Shown here piece after piece: positions 17,342-25,984 of a stretch of DNA of 64,000 nucleotides. The position numbers and the translations under genes are program-made. Numbering within the stretch: the stretch's first letter is position 1; every line of letters begins with the position of its first letter. The notes under the pieces are model-generated. The model had not been told where the DNA came from, made no database searches, and saw only the letters and a list, made by a program, of their open reading frames with translations. This stretch comes from Paracoccus aerodenitrificans (lineage in GTDB: Bacteria; Pseudomonadota; Alphaproteobacteria; Rhodobacterales; Rhodobacteraceae): NCBI RefSeq assembly GCF_027913215.1, contig NZ_CP115784.1, positions 3,047,501 to 3,111,500 of the forward strand, given 5' to 3'.

Positions 17342-18121
17342 TCAAATCGATACGTTAAGTGCACCGCCATCAAGCAGGAGGTTCTGCCCAACAATGAATT
17401 TCGCCTGTTGGCTGCAAAGAAACGCGCAGGCGGCACCGAAATCCGCGGCCTCGCCGTAACGAGCCGAAGGAATGCCCGACTGCCTGCGCGTTCTTGCCTC
17501 TTCGATGGATATTTTCTCTGCATCCGCCACGGCGGAATCAAGGCTGTCAGCGCGATCGGTTGCGTGAATACCTGGAAGGAGGTTGTTCACATTTACACCA
17601 TGCTTTGCAACGTCCCGGGACATGCCGGCAACGAAACCGGTAAGTCCGGTTCGCGCGGTGTTCGACAAGCCAAGTACCGCTATCGGCGACCGGACCGCTG
17701 CGGAAGTAATGTTGACCACCCGTCCCCAGCGCTGCTCAATCATATGCGGAACCGTTGCCTGCATCAGGGCCACTGCGGTCAGAAGGTTGGCGTCAAGCGC
17801 TTTGATGAAATCGGCGCGCGACCAGTCCTGCCAATGTCCGGGCGGTGGGCCTCCGGCGTTGTTTACCAGAATGTCGATCTGGCCGGCGGTGCCGAGAACG
17901 GCGGCACGTCCCTCTTCCGTGGTGATGTCGGCGGCTACAGGCGTAACCTCGACACCATAGCGGGCGGCGATTTCGGCGGCCGTTTCGTGCAGTTGTTCTT
18001 CGCCACGTGCATTGATGACAAGATCGACCCCTTCCGCCGCAAGTGCCTCGGCGCAGCCTCGCCCCAGACCCTTGGATGCCGCGCAGACAAGCGCTCGTTT
18101 ACCTTTGATGCCCAGATCCAT
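17342..18121 (-). CDS. atypical SDR-family oxidoreductase
   Basis: A 259-residue classical-SDR fold. Cofactor-binding ASKGLGRGCAEALAAEG near the N-terminus and ILVNNAGGPP (NNAG) are intact. The catalytic Tyr-x-x-x-Lys is not where it should be: after the Ser (NITSAAVRSP) the sequence is LGLSNTARTGLTGF, with Ser for Tyr and Arg for Lys. A subgroup of alphaproteobacterial SDRs has this SN..R pattern, so the protein may use another mechanism or not be a reductase. Start at 18121 is chosen for AGGAG seven bases upstream; an in-frame ATG lies eight codons earlier. Convergent with flgI, 87 bp apart. Confidence 0.8.
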   Translation of the reverse strand: MDLGIKGKRALVCAASKGLGRGCAEALAAEGVDLVINARGEEQLHETAAEIAARYGVEVTPVAADITTEEGRAAVLGTAGQIDILVNNAGGPPPGHWQDWSRADFIKALDANLLTAVALMQATVPHMIEQRWGRVVNITSAAVRSPIAVLGLSNTARTGLTGFVAGMSRDVAKHGVNVNNLLPGIHATDRADSLDSAVADAEKISIEEARTRRQSGIPSARYGEAADFGAACAFLCSQQAKFIVGQNLLLDGGALNVSI

Positions 18122-18273
18122 TCCGCTCTCCTGTACCGTTATCATAAGAAAAGCGATCCTGCGGCGAATTGTCCAGCGGAACCCTTGTCGCTATATCCGG
18201 TTGACAGGTTAAGAGCCTGAACGGATCTTTCTGGCGGGCGCGAATATCACGGATCAGCTTCTTGAAAGGATGA

Positions 18274-18825
18274 ATGATGTCGGATCTTCTGGTAATAGCT
18301 TTCGATGACGAAGCCTCGGGGTTTGAGCTTCGTGCCGAGTTGGTAAAACTTCAGAGCGAGTATCTTATTCAGCTTGAGGATGCGGTTGTCGTCACCCGCC
18401 CCGAAGCTGACGATATTCAGCTTCATCAGACGCTCAATCTCACCGCAGCGGGCGCCGTGGGTGGCACGTTCTGGGGCACACTGGTTGGTCTGCTGTTCCT
18501 CAATCCGCTGGTCGGTGCGGCTGTTGGGGCAGGATCCGGGGCCTTGGCGGGCTATCTGAGCGATTACGGTATTAACGACGATTTCATGCGGGAGGTCGGT
18601 CATAAGGTCACACCGGGCGGCTCGGCGGTATTTCTTCTTGTGCGGGAGATGACCGGGGATAAGGTACTGGACCGGATTTCCGATTTTCATAAGCGGGGTC
18701 GGGTCATCCAGACCTCGCTTTCCAAGGAAGACGAAGAGAAGCTGCGCGAAGCGCTTTCGGGAACCCAGTCTCCGCTTGTTCCTGCCGATGCGAAGGCCGC
18801 ATCGCCGGGATCTGAAACGGCGTAA
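18274..18825 (+). CDS. DUF1269 domain-containing membrane protein
   Basis: A 183-residue protein. N-terminal MSDLLVIAFDDEASGFEL is a ferredoxin-like half; residues about 55-95 are a Gly/Ala-rich hydrophobic hairpin (GAVGGTFWGTLVGLLFLN, GAAVGAGSGALAGYL) typical of glycine-zipper membrane insertion. DUF1269 proteins occur widely near stress genes but their role is unknown. GAAAGGA lies before the two adjacent ATG codons (18274 and 18277). Followed by mtgA in the same direction, about 70 bp away. Confidence 0.8.
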   Translation: MMSDLLVIAFDDEASGFELRAELVKLQSEYLIQLEDAVVVTRPEADDIQLHQTLNLTAAGAVGGTFWGTLVGLLFLNPLVGAAVGAGSGALAGYLSDYGINDDFMREVGHKVTPGGSAVFLLVREMTGDKVLDRISDFHKRGRVIQTSLSKEDEEKLREALSGTQSPLVPADAKAASPGSETA

Positions 18826-18895
18826 AGCGACGGCTTGGCTGGGAAATGCACGGCCTGGCTTGACGTAAGGCGTATGGGCATGACACTGCGTGCCC

Positions 18896-19618
18896 ATGCG
18901 TCGCCCACCTGATCAGAGCATGATGGATGACGCCGTTCCGGTCCCTCCGCGACGGCGTTTTTCCCTGATGGGGTGGGTATGGTCCTGGATTGTTTGGATC
19001 ACAATCAGGCTGCTTCTGCTGGCTTTCCTGCTGGTCTTGCTGTTTTCAGTTTTCAATCCGCCGACAACGTTAACGATCATTCAGGCCTCACGCGAATATC
19101 CGATCTTTGACCGTCGCTGGACCGCGCTTGAGGACATTCCCCCGGTGGTGCGCCGTTCGATTGTGGCGGCAGAGGATGCAAATTTTTGCTCGCATTGGGG
19201 GTTCGATATGCAGGAAATCCGGCGGGTGATCGCGTCGGGCGGCAATGGCGGCGCGTCGACCCTCAGCCAGCAGGTCGTTAAGAATGTCTATCTCTGGCAG
19301 GACCGAAGCTGGACGCGCAAGGCGATTGAGGCGGTGATGACGCCGATGATCGAGATGGTCTGGTCGAAGCGGCGCATTCTGGAAGTCTATCTGAACGTGG
19401 CAGAGTTCGGCCCGGGCGTTTTCGGGATCCGGGCAGCCTCGGCCTATCATTTCGGGACGACGCCCGACCGGTTGGACGCGGTTCAGGCGGCACGTCTTGC
19501 GGCGTTGCTGCCATCGCCCAAAACACGAGACGCACGCAGCCCGTCACCCAGATCGCGTTCGATCGCCGACGGTGCTGCAACGATTGTCAGGGACGGACGG
19601 GATGTCTGCATACGTTGA
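18896..19618 (+). CDS. mtgA: monofunctional biosynthetic peptidoglycan transglycosylase
   Basis: A GT51 glycosyltransferase of about 240 residues that polymerises lipid II into glycan strands at the inner membrane. It has one TM helix (WIVWITIRLLLLAFLLVLLF) and then the GT51 motifs: AAEDANFCSHWGFD (catalytic Glu), GGASTLSQQVVKN, and KRRILEVYLNVAEFGPGVFG. There is no transpeptidase domain, so it is the monofunctional type. Start is uncertain: GTG 18890, ATG 18896 or ATG 18920; none has a strong ribosome-binding site. Confidence 0.9.
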   Translation: MRRPPDQSMMDDAVPVPPRRRFSLMGWVWSWIVWITIRLLLLAFLLVLLFSVFNPPTTLTIIQASREYPIFDRRWTALEDIPPVVRRSIVAAEDANFCSHWGFDMQEIRRVIASGGNGGASTLSQQVVKNVYLWQDRSWTRKAIEAVMTPMIEMVWSKRRILEVYLNVAEFGPGVFGIRAASAYHFGTTPDRLDAVQAARLAALLPSPKTRDARSPSPRSRSIADGAATIVRDGRDVCIR

Positions 19619-19835
19619 CGGTTGCAGGATTTTCCAAGTCTACAGAATCAAAATCTTTCTGCGTGCTCCGCCCCACTGAAACGCCGCGTCTCTCTTGCAG
19701 CATCGAATCGGCTCCAAGTTGTGATATCGTTGCTGAAGGACCCCGGATAGTTGTCCGGCGTCCAGCCGACCGAGATTCACCGGCCCGAGGCATGCTCCGG
19801 GACGAATGCCCGGGCCTTTCAGGAGATTTTCAGTG

Positions 19836-20222
19836 ATGTCTTCAGAAATACGAGAAATTACAGGAGGATGCCTGTGTGGTTCGGTGCGTTTTCGCACCGA
19901 GACCTGCGAAGCGCCGGTGTCATGTCACTGCGGACAATGCCGCCGCTGGTCCGGCCATATCTGGGCCTTCATCTCGACAATAAATTTGCGGATCACCGGT
20001 CGCGAGAATGTGCGGTGGTATCGTTCCTTGGATTTCGCGCAGCGCGGCTTCTGCGGAATTTGCGGAAGTTCTCTGTTCTGGAGACGGGATCGCGCCGATG
20101 AAATCGCTGTTTCGGCAGGTACTGTAGACGAACCTACGGAAATGACACTTAGCAGACATATTTTCACGGCACATAAAGGCGACTATTACGAGATTGCCGA
20201 TAAACTGCCGCAGGAGCCATAA
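19836..20222 (+). CDS. GFA-family zinc-binding protein
   Basis: A 128-residue member of the glutathione-dependent formaldehyde-activating (Gfa/CENP-V) fold. Zinc-binding cysteines appear as GGCLCGSVRF, SCHCGQCRRWSGH and FCGICGSSLFW, the full set. Most such paralogues have no proven formaldehyde activity; a zinc-binding enzyme or carrier of unknown substrate is the fair call. Start at 19836 is chosen for AGGAG ten bases upstream. Two bases separate it from the saccharopine dehydrogenase gene, so they may be cotranscribed. The 217 bp before it contains no other convincing gene. Confidence 0.82.
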   Translation: MSSEIREITGGCLCGSVRFRTETCEAPVSCHCGQCRRWSGHIWAFISTINLRITGRENVRWYRSLDFAQRGFCGICGSSLFWRRDRADEIAVSAGTVDEPTEMTLSRHIFTAHKGDYYEIADKLPQEP

Positions 20223-20224
20223 GC

Positions 20225-21283
20225 ATGACGCAAATCTGGGTGCGCAGCGAAACCCGTCCGAATGAGGACAGGACCGGAGTCACACCCGATGGCGTCAAGG
20301 ACCTGATCTCGTCCGGATTTGACGTAACGGTCGAGGAATCCGCTGATCGCGTCTTCCCGGATGAGGCATATCGCGATGCAGGTGCGACCATCGCTCCTGC
20401 CGGAAGCTGGGAGAACGCGGCTGAGGATGCGTTTATTCTTGGGCTGAAAGAACTGCCCGATGACGGGACGCCTCTGCGTCACAGGCACGTCATGTTCGGC
20501 CATGCTTTCAAGGGTCAAACGGGCGCACAGGACTTGCTGCGCCGCTTTCGGGATGGCGGCGGGCGCTTATATGATCTGGAATATCTGACCGATGAAAACG
20601 GAAGACGGCTTGCCGCGTTCGGCTTTTGGGCCGGTTTCGTGGGTGCCGCTGTTTCGCTGAAAGCCTGGGCAGCTCAGCAGCGCGGTGAGTTTTGCGGGCC
20701 GGTTCATGCGTTTGGCGATAAGAATACGCTGATGACAGAGCTTCGGGCCGATCTCGATGCGGTTATCTCTCCGCGACCGCATGCGATCATCGTCGGGGCA
20801 AAGGGCCGGGTGGGGCGCGGTGCGCATGATCTTCTGGTGAGTATGGGATGCCGCGTTACCGAATGGGACATTGAGGAAACCCGGGACCGCACCGCTTTCC
20901 CCGAAATTCTGGAACATGAGCTGTTCATCAACGCAATTCTCGCACATAAGGATAGCCCGGTTCTGGTGCCGGAAAGCGCCGTCCAGCCGATGCGGGTGCT
21001 GCGCGTGATCGGTGATGTGGCCTGCGATCCCGGCAGTGAGTTCAATCCGGTGCGGGTCTATGACCGGGTGACAAGCTGGCAGGATCCGGTGATCCGCGTT
21101 GCCTCTGATCCGCCGCTGGATGTGATGGCGATCGACAACCTGCCCTCAATGCTGCCGCTGGAGGCGTCGCAGGACTTCGCCGCTCAGCTTCTGCCCCTGC
21201 TGAAGATGCTGGATCAGCCAGAGGACGGCGCCTGGGGCCGGGCAAAACTCGTTTTCGACCGACATGTAAAGGATCTTTCATGA
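20225..21283 (+). CDS. saccharopine dehydrogenase (NAD+, L-lysine-forming type)
   Basis: A 352-residue enzyme of the alanine dehydrogenase/pyridine nucleotide transhydrogenase fold, as in fungal LYS1. N-terminal WVRSETRPNEDRTGVTPDGV carries the family's substrate-site Arg and Lys/Thr region; HVMFGHAFKGQ and FGFWAGFVGAA follow; the nucleotide-binding turn is IIVGAKGRVGRGAHD. It interconverts lysine plus 2-oxoglutarate with saccharopine. The stop overlaps the next dehydrogenase gene (ATGA). In Rhodobacterales such pairs have been proposed to serve lysine catabolism. Confidence 0.8.
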   Translation: MTQIWVRSETRPNEDRTGVTPDGVKDLISSGFDVTVEESADRVFPDEAYRDAGATIAPAGSWENAAEDAFILGLKELPDDGTPLRHRHVMFGHAFKGQTGAQDLLRRFRDGGGRLYDLEYLTDENGRRLAAFGFWAGFVGAAVSLKAWAAQQRGEFCGPVHAFGDKNTLMTELRADLDAVISPRPHAIIVGAKGRVGRGAHDLLVSMGCRVTEWDIEETRDRTAFPEILEHELFINAILAHKDSPVLVPESAVQPMRVLRVIGDVACDPGSEFNPVRVYDRVTSWQDPVIRVASDPPLDVMAIDNLPSMLPLEASQDFAAQLLPLLKMLDQPEDGAWGRAKLVFDRHVKDLS

Positions 21284-22428
21284 CGACGACTCACTGGGTT
21301 CATGCGGGCGTTGATGCGCTTTTCGGAATCAACAAGCTGATCGGAGATGGAACCGATCTGCGCGTCTGGACAAGAGATGACCCGCCTCTTGCCGGCGTTT
21401 CGCCAGAGCTTCAGCGGAGATACGAGCCTGAAGCATTATGGAAAGCCGTTGAGCCGGGCGATATTATCATCGCGCCGCGACCCACCGATCTGGCGGTCGC
21501 GCGGCTTGCAATGGATCGCGGAGCGCATCTTGCGGTGGGCTGGCATGTCTCGCCGGAGCTTACGGAAGCGGTCTCCTCTGCGGCGGAAAAGGAATTGTCG
21601 GTCCTGTCCGAAGTCGGAATGGTTCCCGGTATCGACCATCTGATGGCGCGGGATCTGGTGAATGATTACAGCCAGAACGCCGAACCGGAAGATGTGCTGC
21701 ATTTCACCTCTTATGGTGGCGGAATGCCGAAACATCCCGATAACTTCCGGCATAAGTTCAATATTTCCCCGCTATCGCTGCTGAACTCTCTGGCCACGCC
21801 GACATCATGGATCGAGGACGGCCAGACAAAGCGAGCAGAGTTCCCCTTCGACGTGATCCGCGCCTATGATCTGAACCTGCCGACCCCTGAGCGGCATCAG
21901 GTCTATCCGTATTACGACATTGATCCCTATCTGAAATCCTACGGCTTCGACCCGGCCTGGACCCTGTCCACCGCAGAGCGGGGCGCGATCCGGCTGAAAG
22001 GATGGAATGAAGGTTGGGCCTCGGTCTTCGACAGCATCCGGCAGACCGGCAAGGAAACGAATGCTCTGGCGCGTCTTGCGGAAGAGCTGTGGGAGGAACA
22101 TCCTTTCGCACCGGGCGAGGCGGATCGGGTCGTGTTGTCGGTGTCGCTTCGGGCCGAGCAGAACGGCAAGACAAGATGGCACAAGGAATGGGTGCTGGAT
22201 GATCGCGGCGGAATCCACGGATTCGCCCGGTTCAGGCTGCAATCCATGATGTATGCGCTTGCCGCGAAGGCTCTGAGCGCCAATGAGATAAAGCCGGGTC
22301 TGCATATCGGCCCGACTGCGCCTCATCTGATTGCAAGCTGGCTTGTCGAGATCACCAATGAGGCGCGGTATTCGCGCCGCATCAACCATCTGCGCGAGGA
22401 AGAGCCCCAGATGGGGCTGGCAAGCTGA
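21280..22428 (+). CDS. saccharopine dehydrogenase family protein (glutamate-forming type)
   Basis: A 382-residue protein resembling the C-terminal (saccharopine reductase) half of plant/animal LKR-SDH. The Rossmann part is short at the N-terminus; EVGMVPGIDHLMARDLV and FTSYGGGMPKHPDNF are the family's substrate-domain motifs. Expected reaction: saccharopine to glutamate plus 2-aminoadipate semialdehyde. Coupled by a four-base overlap to the preceding gene. Together they could channel lysine carbon to glutamate. A homospermidine-synthase-like activity is a possible alternative. Confidence 0.72.
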   Translation: MTTTHWVHAGVDALFGINKLIGDGTDLRVWTRDDPPLAGVSPELQRRYEPEALWKAVEPGDIIIAPRPTDLAVARLAMDRGAHLAVGWHVSPELTEAVSSAAEKELSVLSEVGMVPGIDHLMARDLVNDYSQNAEPEDVLHFTSYGGGMPKHPDNFRHKFNISPLSLLNSLATPTSWIEDGQTKRAEFPFDVIRAYDLNLPTPERHQVYPYYDIDPYLKSYGFDPAWTLSTAERGAIRLKGWNEGWASVFDSIRQTGKETNALARLAEELWEEHPFAPGEADRVVLSVSLRAEQNGKTRWHKEWVLDDRGGIHGFARFRLQSMMYALAAKALSANEIKPGLHIGPTAPHLIASWLVEITNEARYSRRINHLREEEPQMGLAS

Positions 22429-22460
22429 TCCCGGTCCCTGCCGCAACGCCTGCAAGGCAG

Positions 22461-22485
22461 GGATCGTCCCGCAGACGATCCTTTT
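22461..22485. terminator. intrinsic terminator between saccharopine genes and putA
   Basis: GGATCGT/ACGATCC stem (22461-22467 with 22475-22481), seven-base loop, then TTTT. The gene pair is convergent, and the tail touches the putA stop codon. Confidence 0.65.
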
Positions 22486-25400
22486 ACCCCGCCAACAGCG
22501 CCGCGTTGCCGCCTGCCGCAGTCGTATCCACGCAAAGATGCCTTTCATGGGCGATATGGGCGAGGTCGGGCAGGGTGGTGATCAAGGCCTTGATCTCTCC
22601 GTGGCGGGACGCAAGCGCCTGCGCATAGGCGCGAGCCTGATCCTCATTTCCCCACCAGATCGCGGCGGAGAAACCGTCAAGCGTTGTCAGCGCGTCCGGG
22701 GCGAGGTCTCCGTTTACCGCGACGGCGTGACTGCCAAGCGCTTCGATGGCCTGAACTTGCGCCGCCACCGCCTGCTTGCCGGGGCCGAGGCAGAGAAGCG
22801 GCGGGCGGGTGACGGTTGTCAGGCGGTTAAGCTCTCCGGTTGGACCAGGCATTATTGTTTCCGAGATGTCGCGCTCGAGCGCATCCGCCAGCGATTTTTG
22901 CAGCGCTTTTATATCGGCCTTGCCCCCGAAGCCGCCGGGCTTCGCGGAAGGGCTGGCCGGAGCATAGAAGCGGGGCAGGTAGTTCGGCCCGCCCGCCTTG
23001 GGGCCGGTGCCTGACAGACCCTCGCCGCCGAAGGGCTGGCTGCCGACAATCGCGCCGATCTGGTTGCGGTTCACATAGATATTGCCGGCATGAACAGCAT
23101 CCGCGATCTCTTGCACGCGGCTGTCGATGCGGGTGTGCAGGCCGAAGGTCAGTCCGAAGCCCCGCGCGTTCACAGCGGCAATCACCTTTTCCAGATCCCG
23201 GTTTTTGAAGGTGGCGAGATGTAGGACGGGGCCAAAGACCTCGCGTTCGAGATCGTCGATGCCGTTCACTTTCAGCAAGGTTGGCGGCACGAAGCTTCCC
23301 TGCGCAGGCACGGCGAGCTTATGCAGAAGATTGCCGCTTTGCGCGTCGATATAGCCGGAAATATCCGCCTGCGCCTCGGCGTCGATGACCGGGCCGACAT
23401 CGGTTGACAGATCGCGCGGATCGCCGATGCCAAGCTGGTCCATCGCGCCTTTCAGCATCTCGATCATCTGCGGCGCAACGTCTTCCTGCACATAAAGACA
23501 GCGCAGGGCCGAGCATCGCTGACCTGCCGACTGGAAGCTGGAGGCAACAATATCCCGCACGGCCTGTTCGGGCAGGGCGGTGGAATCGACGATCATCGCG
23601 TTCAGCCCGCCGGTTTCCGCGATCAGCGGGGTGCCGGGAGCGAGGTTTTCGGCCATCGCCTTCGCGATGATTTTCGCCGTGTCGGTCGAGCCGGTGAAGA
23701 CGACGCCATTGATCCTTGCGTCAGAGGTCAGCGCCGCGCCAACCGTCCCGCCATCGCCGGGCAGAAGTTGCAGCGCATGAACCGGCACGCCTGCCTTGTG
23801 CAGCAGCCGGGTGGCGACGGCGGCGATCAGCGGGGTCTGTTCGGCGGGTTTCGCCAGCACCGCGTTGCCCCCCATCATGGCAGCGGCGATCTGGCCGGTG
23901 AAGATCGCCAGTGGGAAGTTCCACGGGCTGATCGCGGTGAAGATGCCACGCGGCGCGTCGTCGCGATTTTCGCCTTGCAGCGCGTAATAGCGCAGGAAAT
24001 CCACCGCCTCACGCAACTCGCTGACTGCATCGGGCAGGGATTTCCCGGCTTCCAGATGCAGAGTAGAGAAGATTTCCCCGAAGTTTTCTTCGTAAAGATC
24101 GGCGGCGCGGCGCAGTATGCCCGCGCGTTCGGCTGCTGTGGCGTTCCAAGGGGCGGCGTCAGCGATGGCGTGGGCGGCGGTGTCGGCATCGGCCTCGGTC
24201 ACCTGCGCCACGGTTTCGCCGGTGGCCGGGTTTCTGACCGGACGGGCGGTGCCGGACGGTTCGGACACCGTGATCGGAGCGGCATCGGCCAGTTGCGCGG
24301 GCGCGGCAATGCGGATGCGGGTCAGCGTGGTCTCATCCGTCAGGTCGAAGCCGCGCGAGTTCCTGCGCTCGGGACCGAAGATGTTTTCGGGCCGTTCCAG
24401 CAGCGCGGGCGGGGCGGCAGTCGCAAGCTGAGCAAAGGGGTCCTGCGCGATCTCTTCCGGCGGCACGTCCTCATCCACGATCTGATGCACGAAGGATGAA
24501 TTCGCGCCGTTTTCCAGCAGGCGGCGGACCAGATAGGCCAGCAAGTCGCGATGTGCGCCGACCGGGGCATAGATGCGGCAGCGCCGGTTTCCGGCCTCTT
24601 TCAGGATGATTTCGTGCAGGCGTTCGCCCATGCCGTGCAGGCGCTGGAACTCATAGTCGATATCGCCGACCATTTCGAGAATTGCCGCCACCGTATGGGC
24701 GTTATGGGTGGCGAATTGCGGATAGATGCGGTCGGCATAACCGATCAGCTTCCGGGCATTTGCGATATAAGAAACATCTGTTTCTACCTTGCGGGTAAAC
24801 AGCGTGAAACCGGGCAGGCCAAGCACCTGCGCGTGTTTCATCTCGGTATCCCAATAGGCGCCCTTGACCAGCCTGACCATGATGCGGCGATCCAGTTTTT
24901 CCGCAAGCCCATGCAGCCAGTCGATCACCATCCCGGCGCGTTTGCCGTAAGCCTGCACGACGACGCCGAACCCGTCCCAGCCAGCAAGGGAAGGATCGGA
25001 CAGCACGGCTTCGATGATCTTCATGGACAGGACGAGCCGGTCCTGCTCCTCGGCGTCGATATTCATCCCCATATTCGCAGCCTTGGCGGCGCGGGCGAGA
25101 TCAAGCACCACCGGCACCAGATCGGCGATGGCGCGGTCTTCATGCGCAACCTCATAACGGGGATGCAGTGCCGATAATTTGATTGAAATCCCGGGATTCT
25201 CGCGGATCGAAGCCTTGTCGCAGGATTTCGCAATCGACCTGATCGCGTCGGCATAGGCTTTGGCATAGCGGTCGGCATCCGCGCGGGTCATCGCGGCTTC
25301 GCCGAGCATGTCATAGCTGTAGCTGTAGCCCTGCTTTTCCTGCTCTGCCGCGTTTTTCAACGCCTCGGCGATGGTCTGGCCCAGAACGAATTGCTTGCCC

Positions 25401-25894
25401 ATTTCGCGCATGGCGCGGTTGACGGCCGTGCGGATCACCGGCTCGCCCAGACGCTTGATCGCGCCGCGCAGTGTGCCGACCACGCCGGGCTGGTCATCGT
25501 CCAGCACCTTGCCGGTCAGCATCAGCGCCCAGGTCGAGGCGTTGACGAGGCTGGAGGATGCCTCGCCCAAATGCTTCCCCCAGTCCGACGGCGCGATCTT
25601 GTCCTCGATCAGCGCATCCATCGTGATCTTGTCGGGGACGCGCAGCATGGCCTCGGCAAGGCACATCAGCGCGATGCCTTCGCGGGTGGACAGACCGTAT
25701 TCGGACAGGAAATGCTCCATCAGCGTGGGCTTGTCCTCGGCACGGATGCGGCGGACCAGATCGGCGGCGCGGGCCGAGATGCGGGAACGGTCATCCTCTG
25801 ACAGCGCCGCAATGCCGATCAGTTCGGGCAGCAGCTCATCGACGGGTCGGAACTTGGCTTCGGGTGTAAATGCGGTCAGATCGGGCGCGTTCAT
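22484..25894 (-). CDS. putA: bifunctional proline dehydrogenase / L-glutamate gamma-semialdehyde dehydrogenase
   Basis: A 1136-residue PutA that oxidises proline to glutamate in two steps with substrate channelling. The proline dehydrogenase barrel spans about residues 80-470 (ISIKLSALHPRYE, LVKGAYWDTEMK, CRIYAPVGAHRDLLAYLVRR). The aldehyde dehydrogenase spans about 520-1010 (AISPWNFPLAIFTGQ, ETGGLNAMIVDS, and QRCSALRCLYVQ with the catalytic Cys). A C-terminal tail follows. There is no ribbon-helix-helix DNA-binding domain, so this PutA is not its own repressor. Start is placed at the ATG at 25894, six bases after AGGAGG; the ATG two codons earlier touches that site. Confidence 0.95.
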   Translation of the reverse strand: MNAPDLTAFTPEAKFRPVDELLPELIGIAALSEDDRSRISARAADLVRRIRAEDKPTLMEHFLSEYGLSTREGIALMCLAEAMLRVPDKITMDALIEDKIAPSDWGKHLGEASSSLVNASTWALMLTGKVLDDDQPGVVGTLRGAIKRLGEPVIRTAVNRAMREMGKQFVLGQTIAEALKNAAEQEKQGYSYSYDMLGEAAMTRADADRYAKAYADAIRSIAKSCDKASIRENPGISIKLSALHPRYEVAHEDRAIADLVPVVLDLARAAKAANMGMNIDAEEQDRLVLSMKIIEAVLSDPSLAGWDGFGVVVQAYGKRAGMVIDWLHGLAEKLDRRIMVRLVKGAYWDTEMKHAQVLGLPGFTLFTRKVETDVSYIANARKLIGYADRIYPQFATHNAHTVAAILEMVGDIDYEFQRLHGMGERLHEIILKEAGNRRCRIYAPVGAHRDLLAYLVRRLLENGANSSFVHQIVDEDVPPEEIAQDPFAQLATAAPPALLERPENIFGPERRNSRGFDLTDETTLTRIRIAAPAQLADAAPITVSEPSGTARPVRNPATGETVAQVTEADADTAAHAIADAAPWNATAAERAGILRRAADLYEENFGEIFSTLHLEAGKSLPDAVSELREAVDFLRYYALQGENRDDAPRGIFTAISPWNFPLAIFTGQIAAAMMGGNAVLAKPAEQTPLIAAVATRLLHKAGVPVHALQLLPGDGGTVGAALTSDARINGVVFTGSTDTAKIIAKAMAENLAPGTPLIAETGGLNAMIVDSTALPEQAVRDIVASSFQSAGQRCSALRCLYVQEDVAPQMIEMLKGAMDQLGIGDPRDLSTDVGPVIDAEAQADISGYIDAQSGNLLHKLAVPAQGSFVPPTLLKVNGIDDLEREVFGPVLHLATFKNRDLEKVIAAVNARGFGLTFGLHTRIDSRVQEIADAVHAGNIYVNRNQIGAIVGSQPFGGEGLSGTGPKAGGPNYLPRFYAPASPSAKPGGFGGKADIKALQKSLADALERDISETIMPGPTGELNRLTTVTRPPLLCLGPGKQAVAAQVQAIEALGSHAVAVNGDLAPDALTTLDGFSAAIWWGNEDQARAYAQALASRHGEIKALITTLPDLAHIAHERHLCVDTTAAGGNAALLAG

Positions 25895-25954
25895 ATCCAT
25901 CCTCCTGTTGTGAATGCCAGTTTATTCGATAACCATAAGTCATTGTGGCTGAAT

Positions 25955-25984
25955 TTCGGCTTTATTGCAGTGAGTTCGGCTTAT
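25955..25984. promoter_or_regulatory. direct repeats upstream of putA
   Basis: TTCGGCTT occurs at 25955 and again at 25975, a 20-bp period (about two helical turns), some 60-90 bp before the putA start. This could be an activator site, for example for an Lrp-type PutR. No regulator gene remains here: the IS5 copy begins at 26054. Confidence 0.3.

Noticed and set aside
17267..18220. 317-codon plus-strand open frame opposite the SDR gene
   Set aside because: No family features; the minus strand has a complete SDR fold with NNAG and a ribosome-binding site.
19619..19835. 73-codon open frame between mtgA and the GFA gene
   Set aside because: No conserved pattern, low-quality start and no ribosome-binding site; most likely intergenic.
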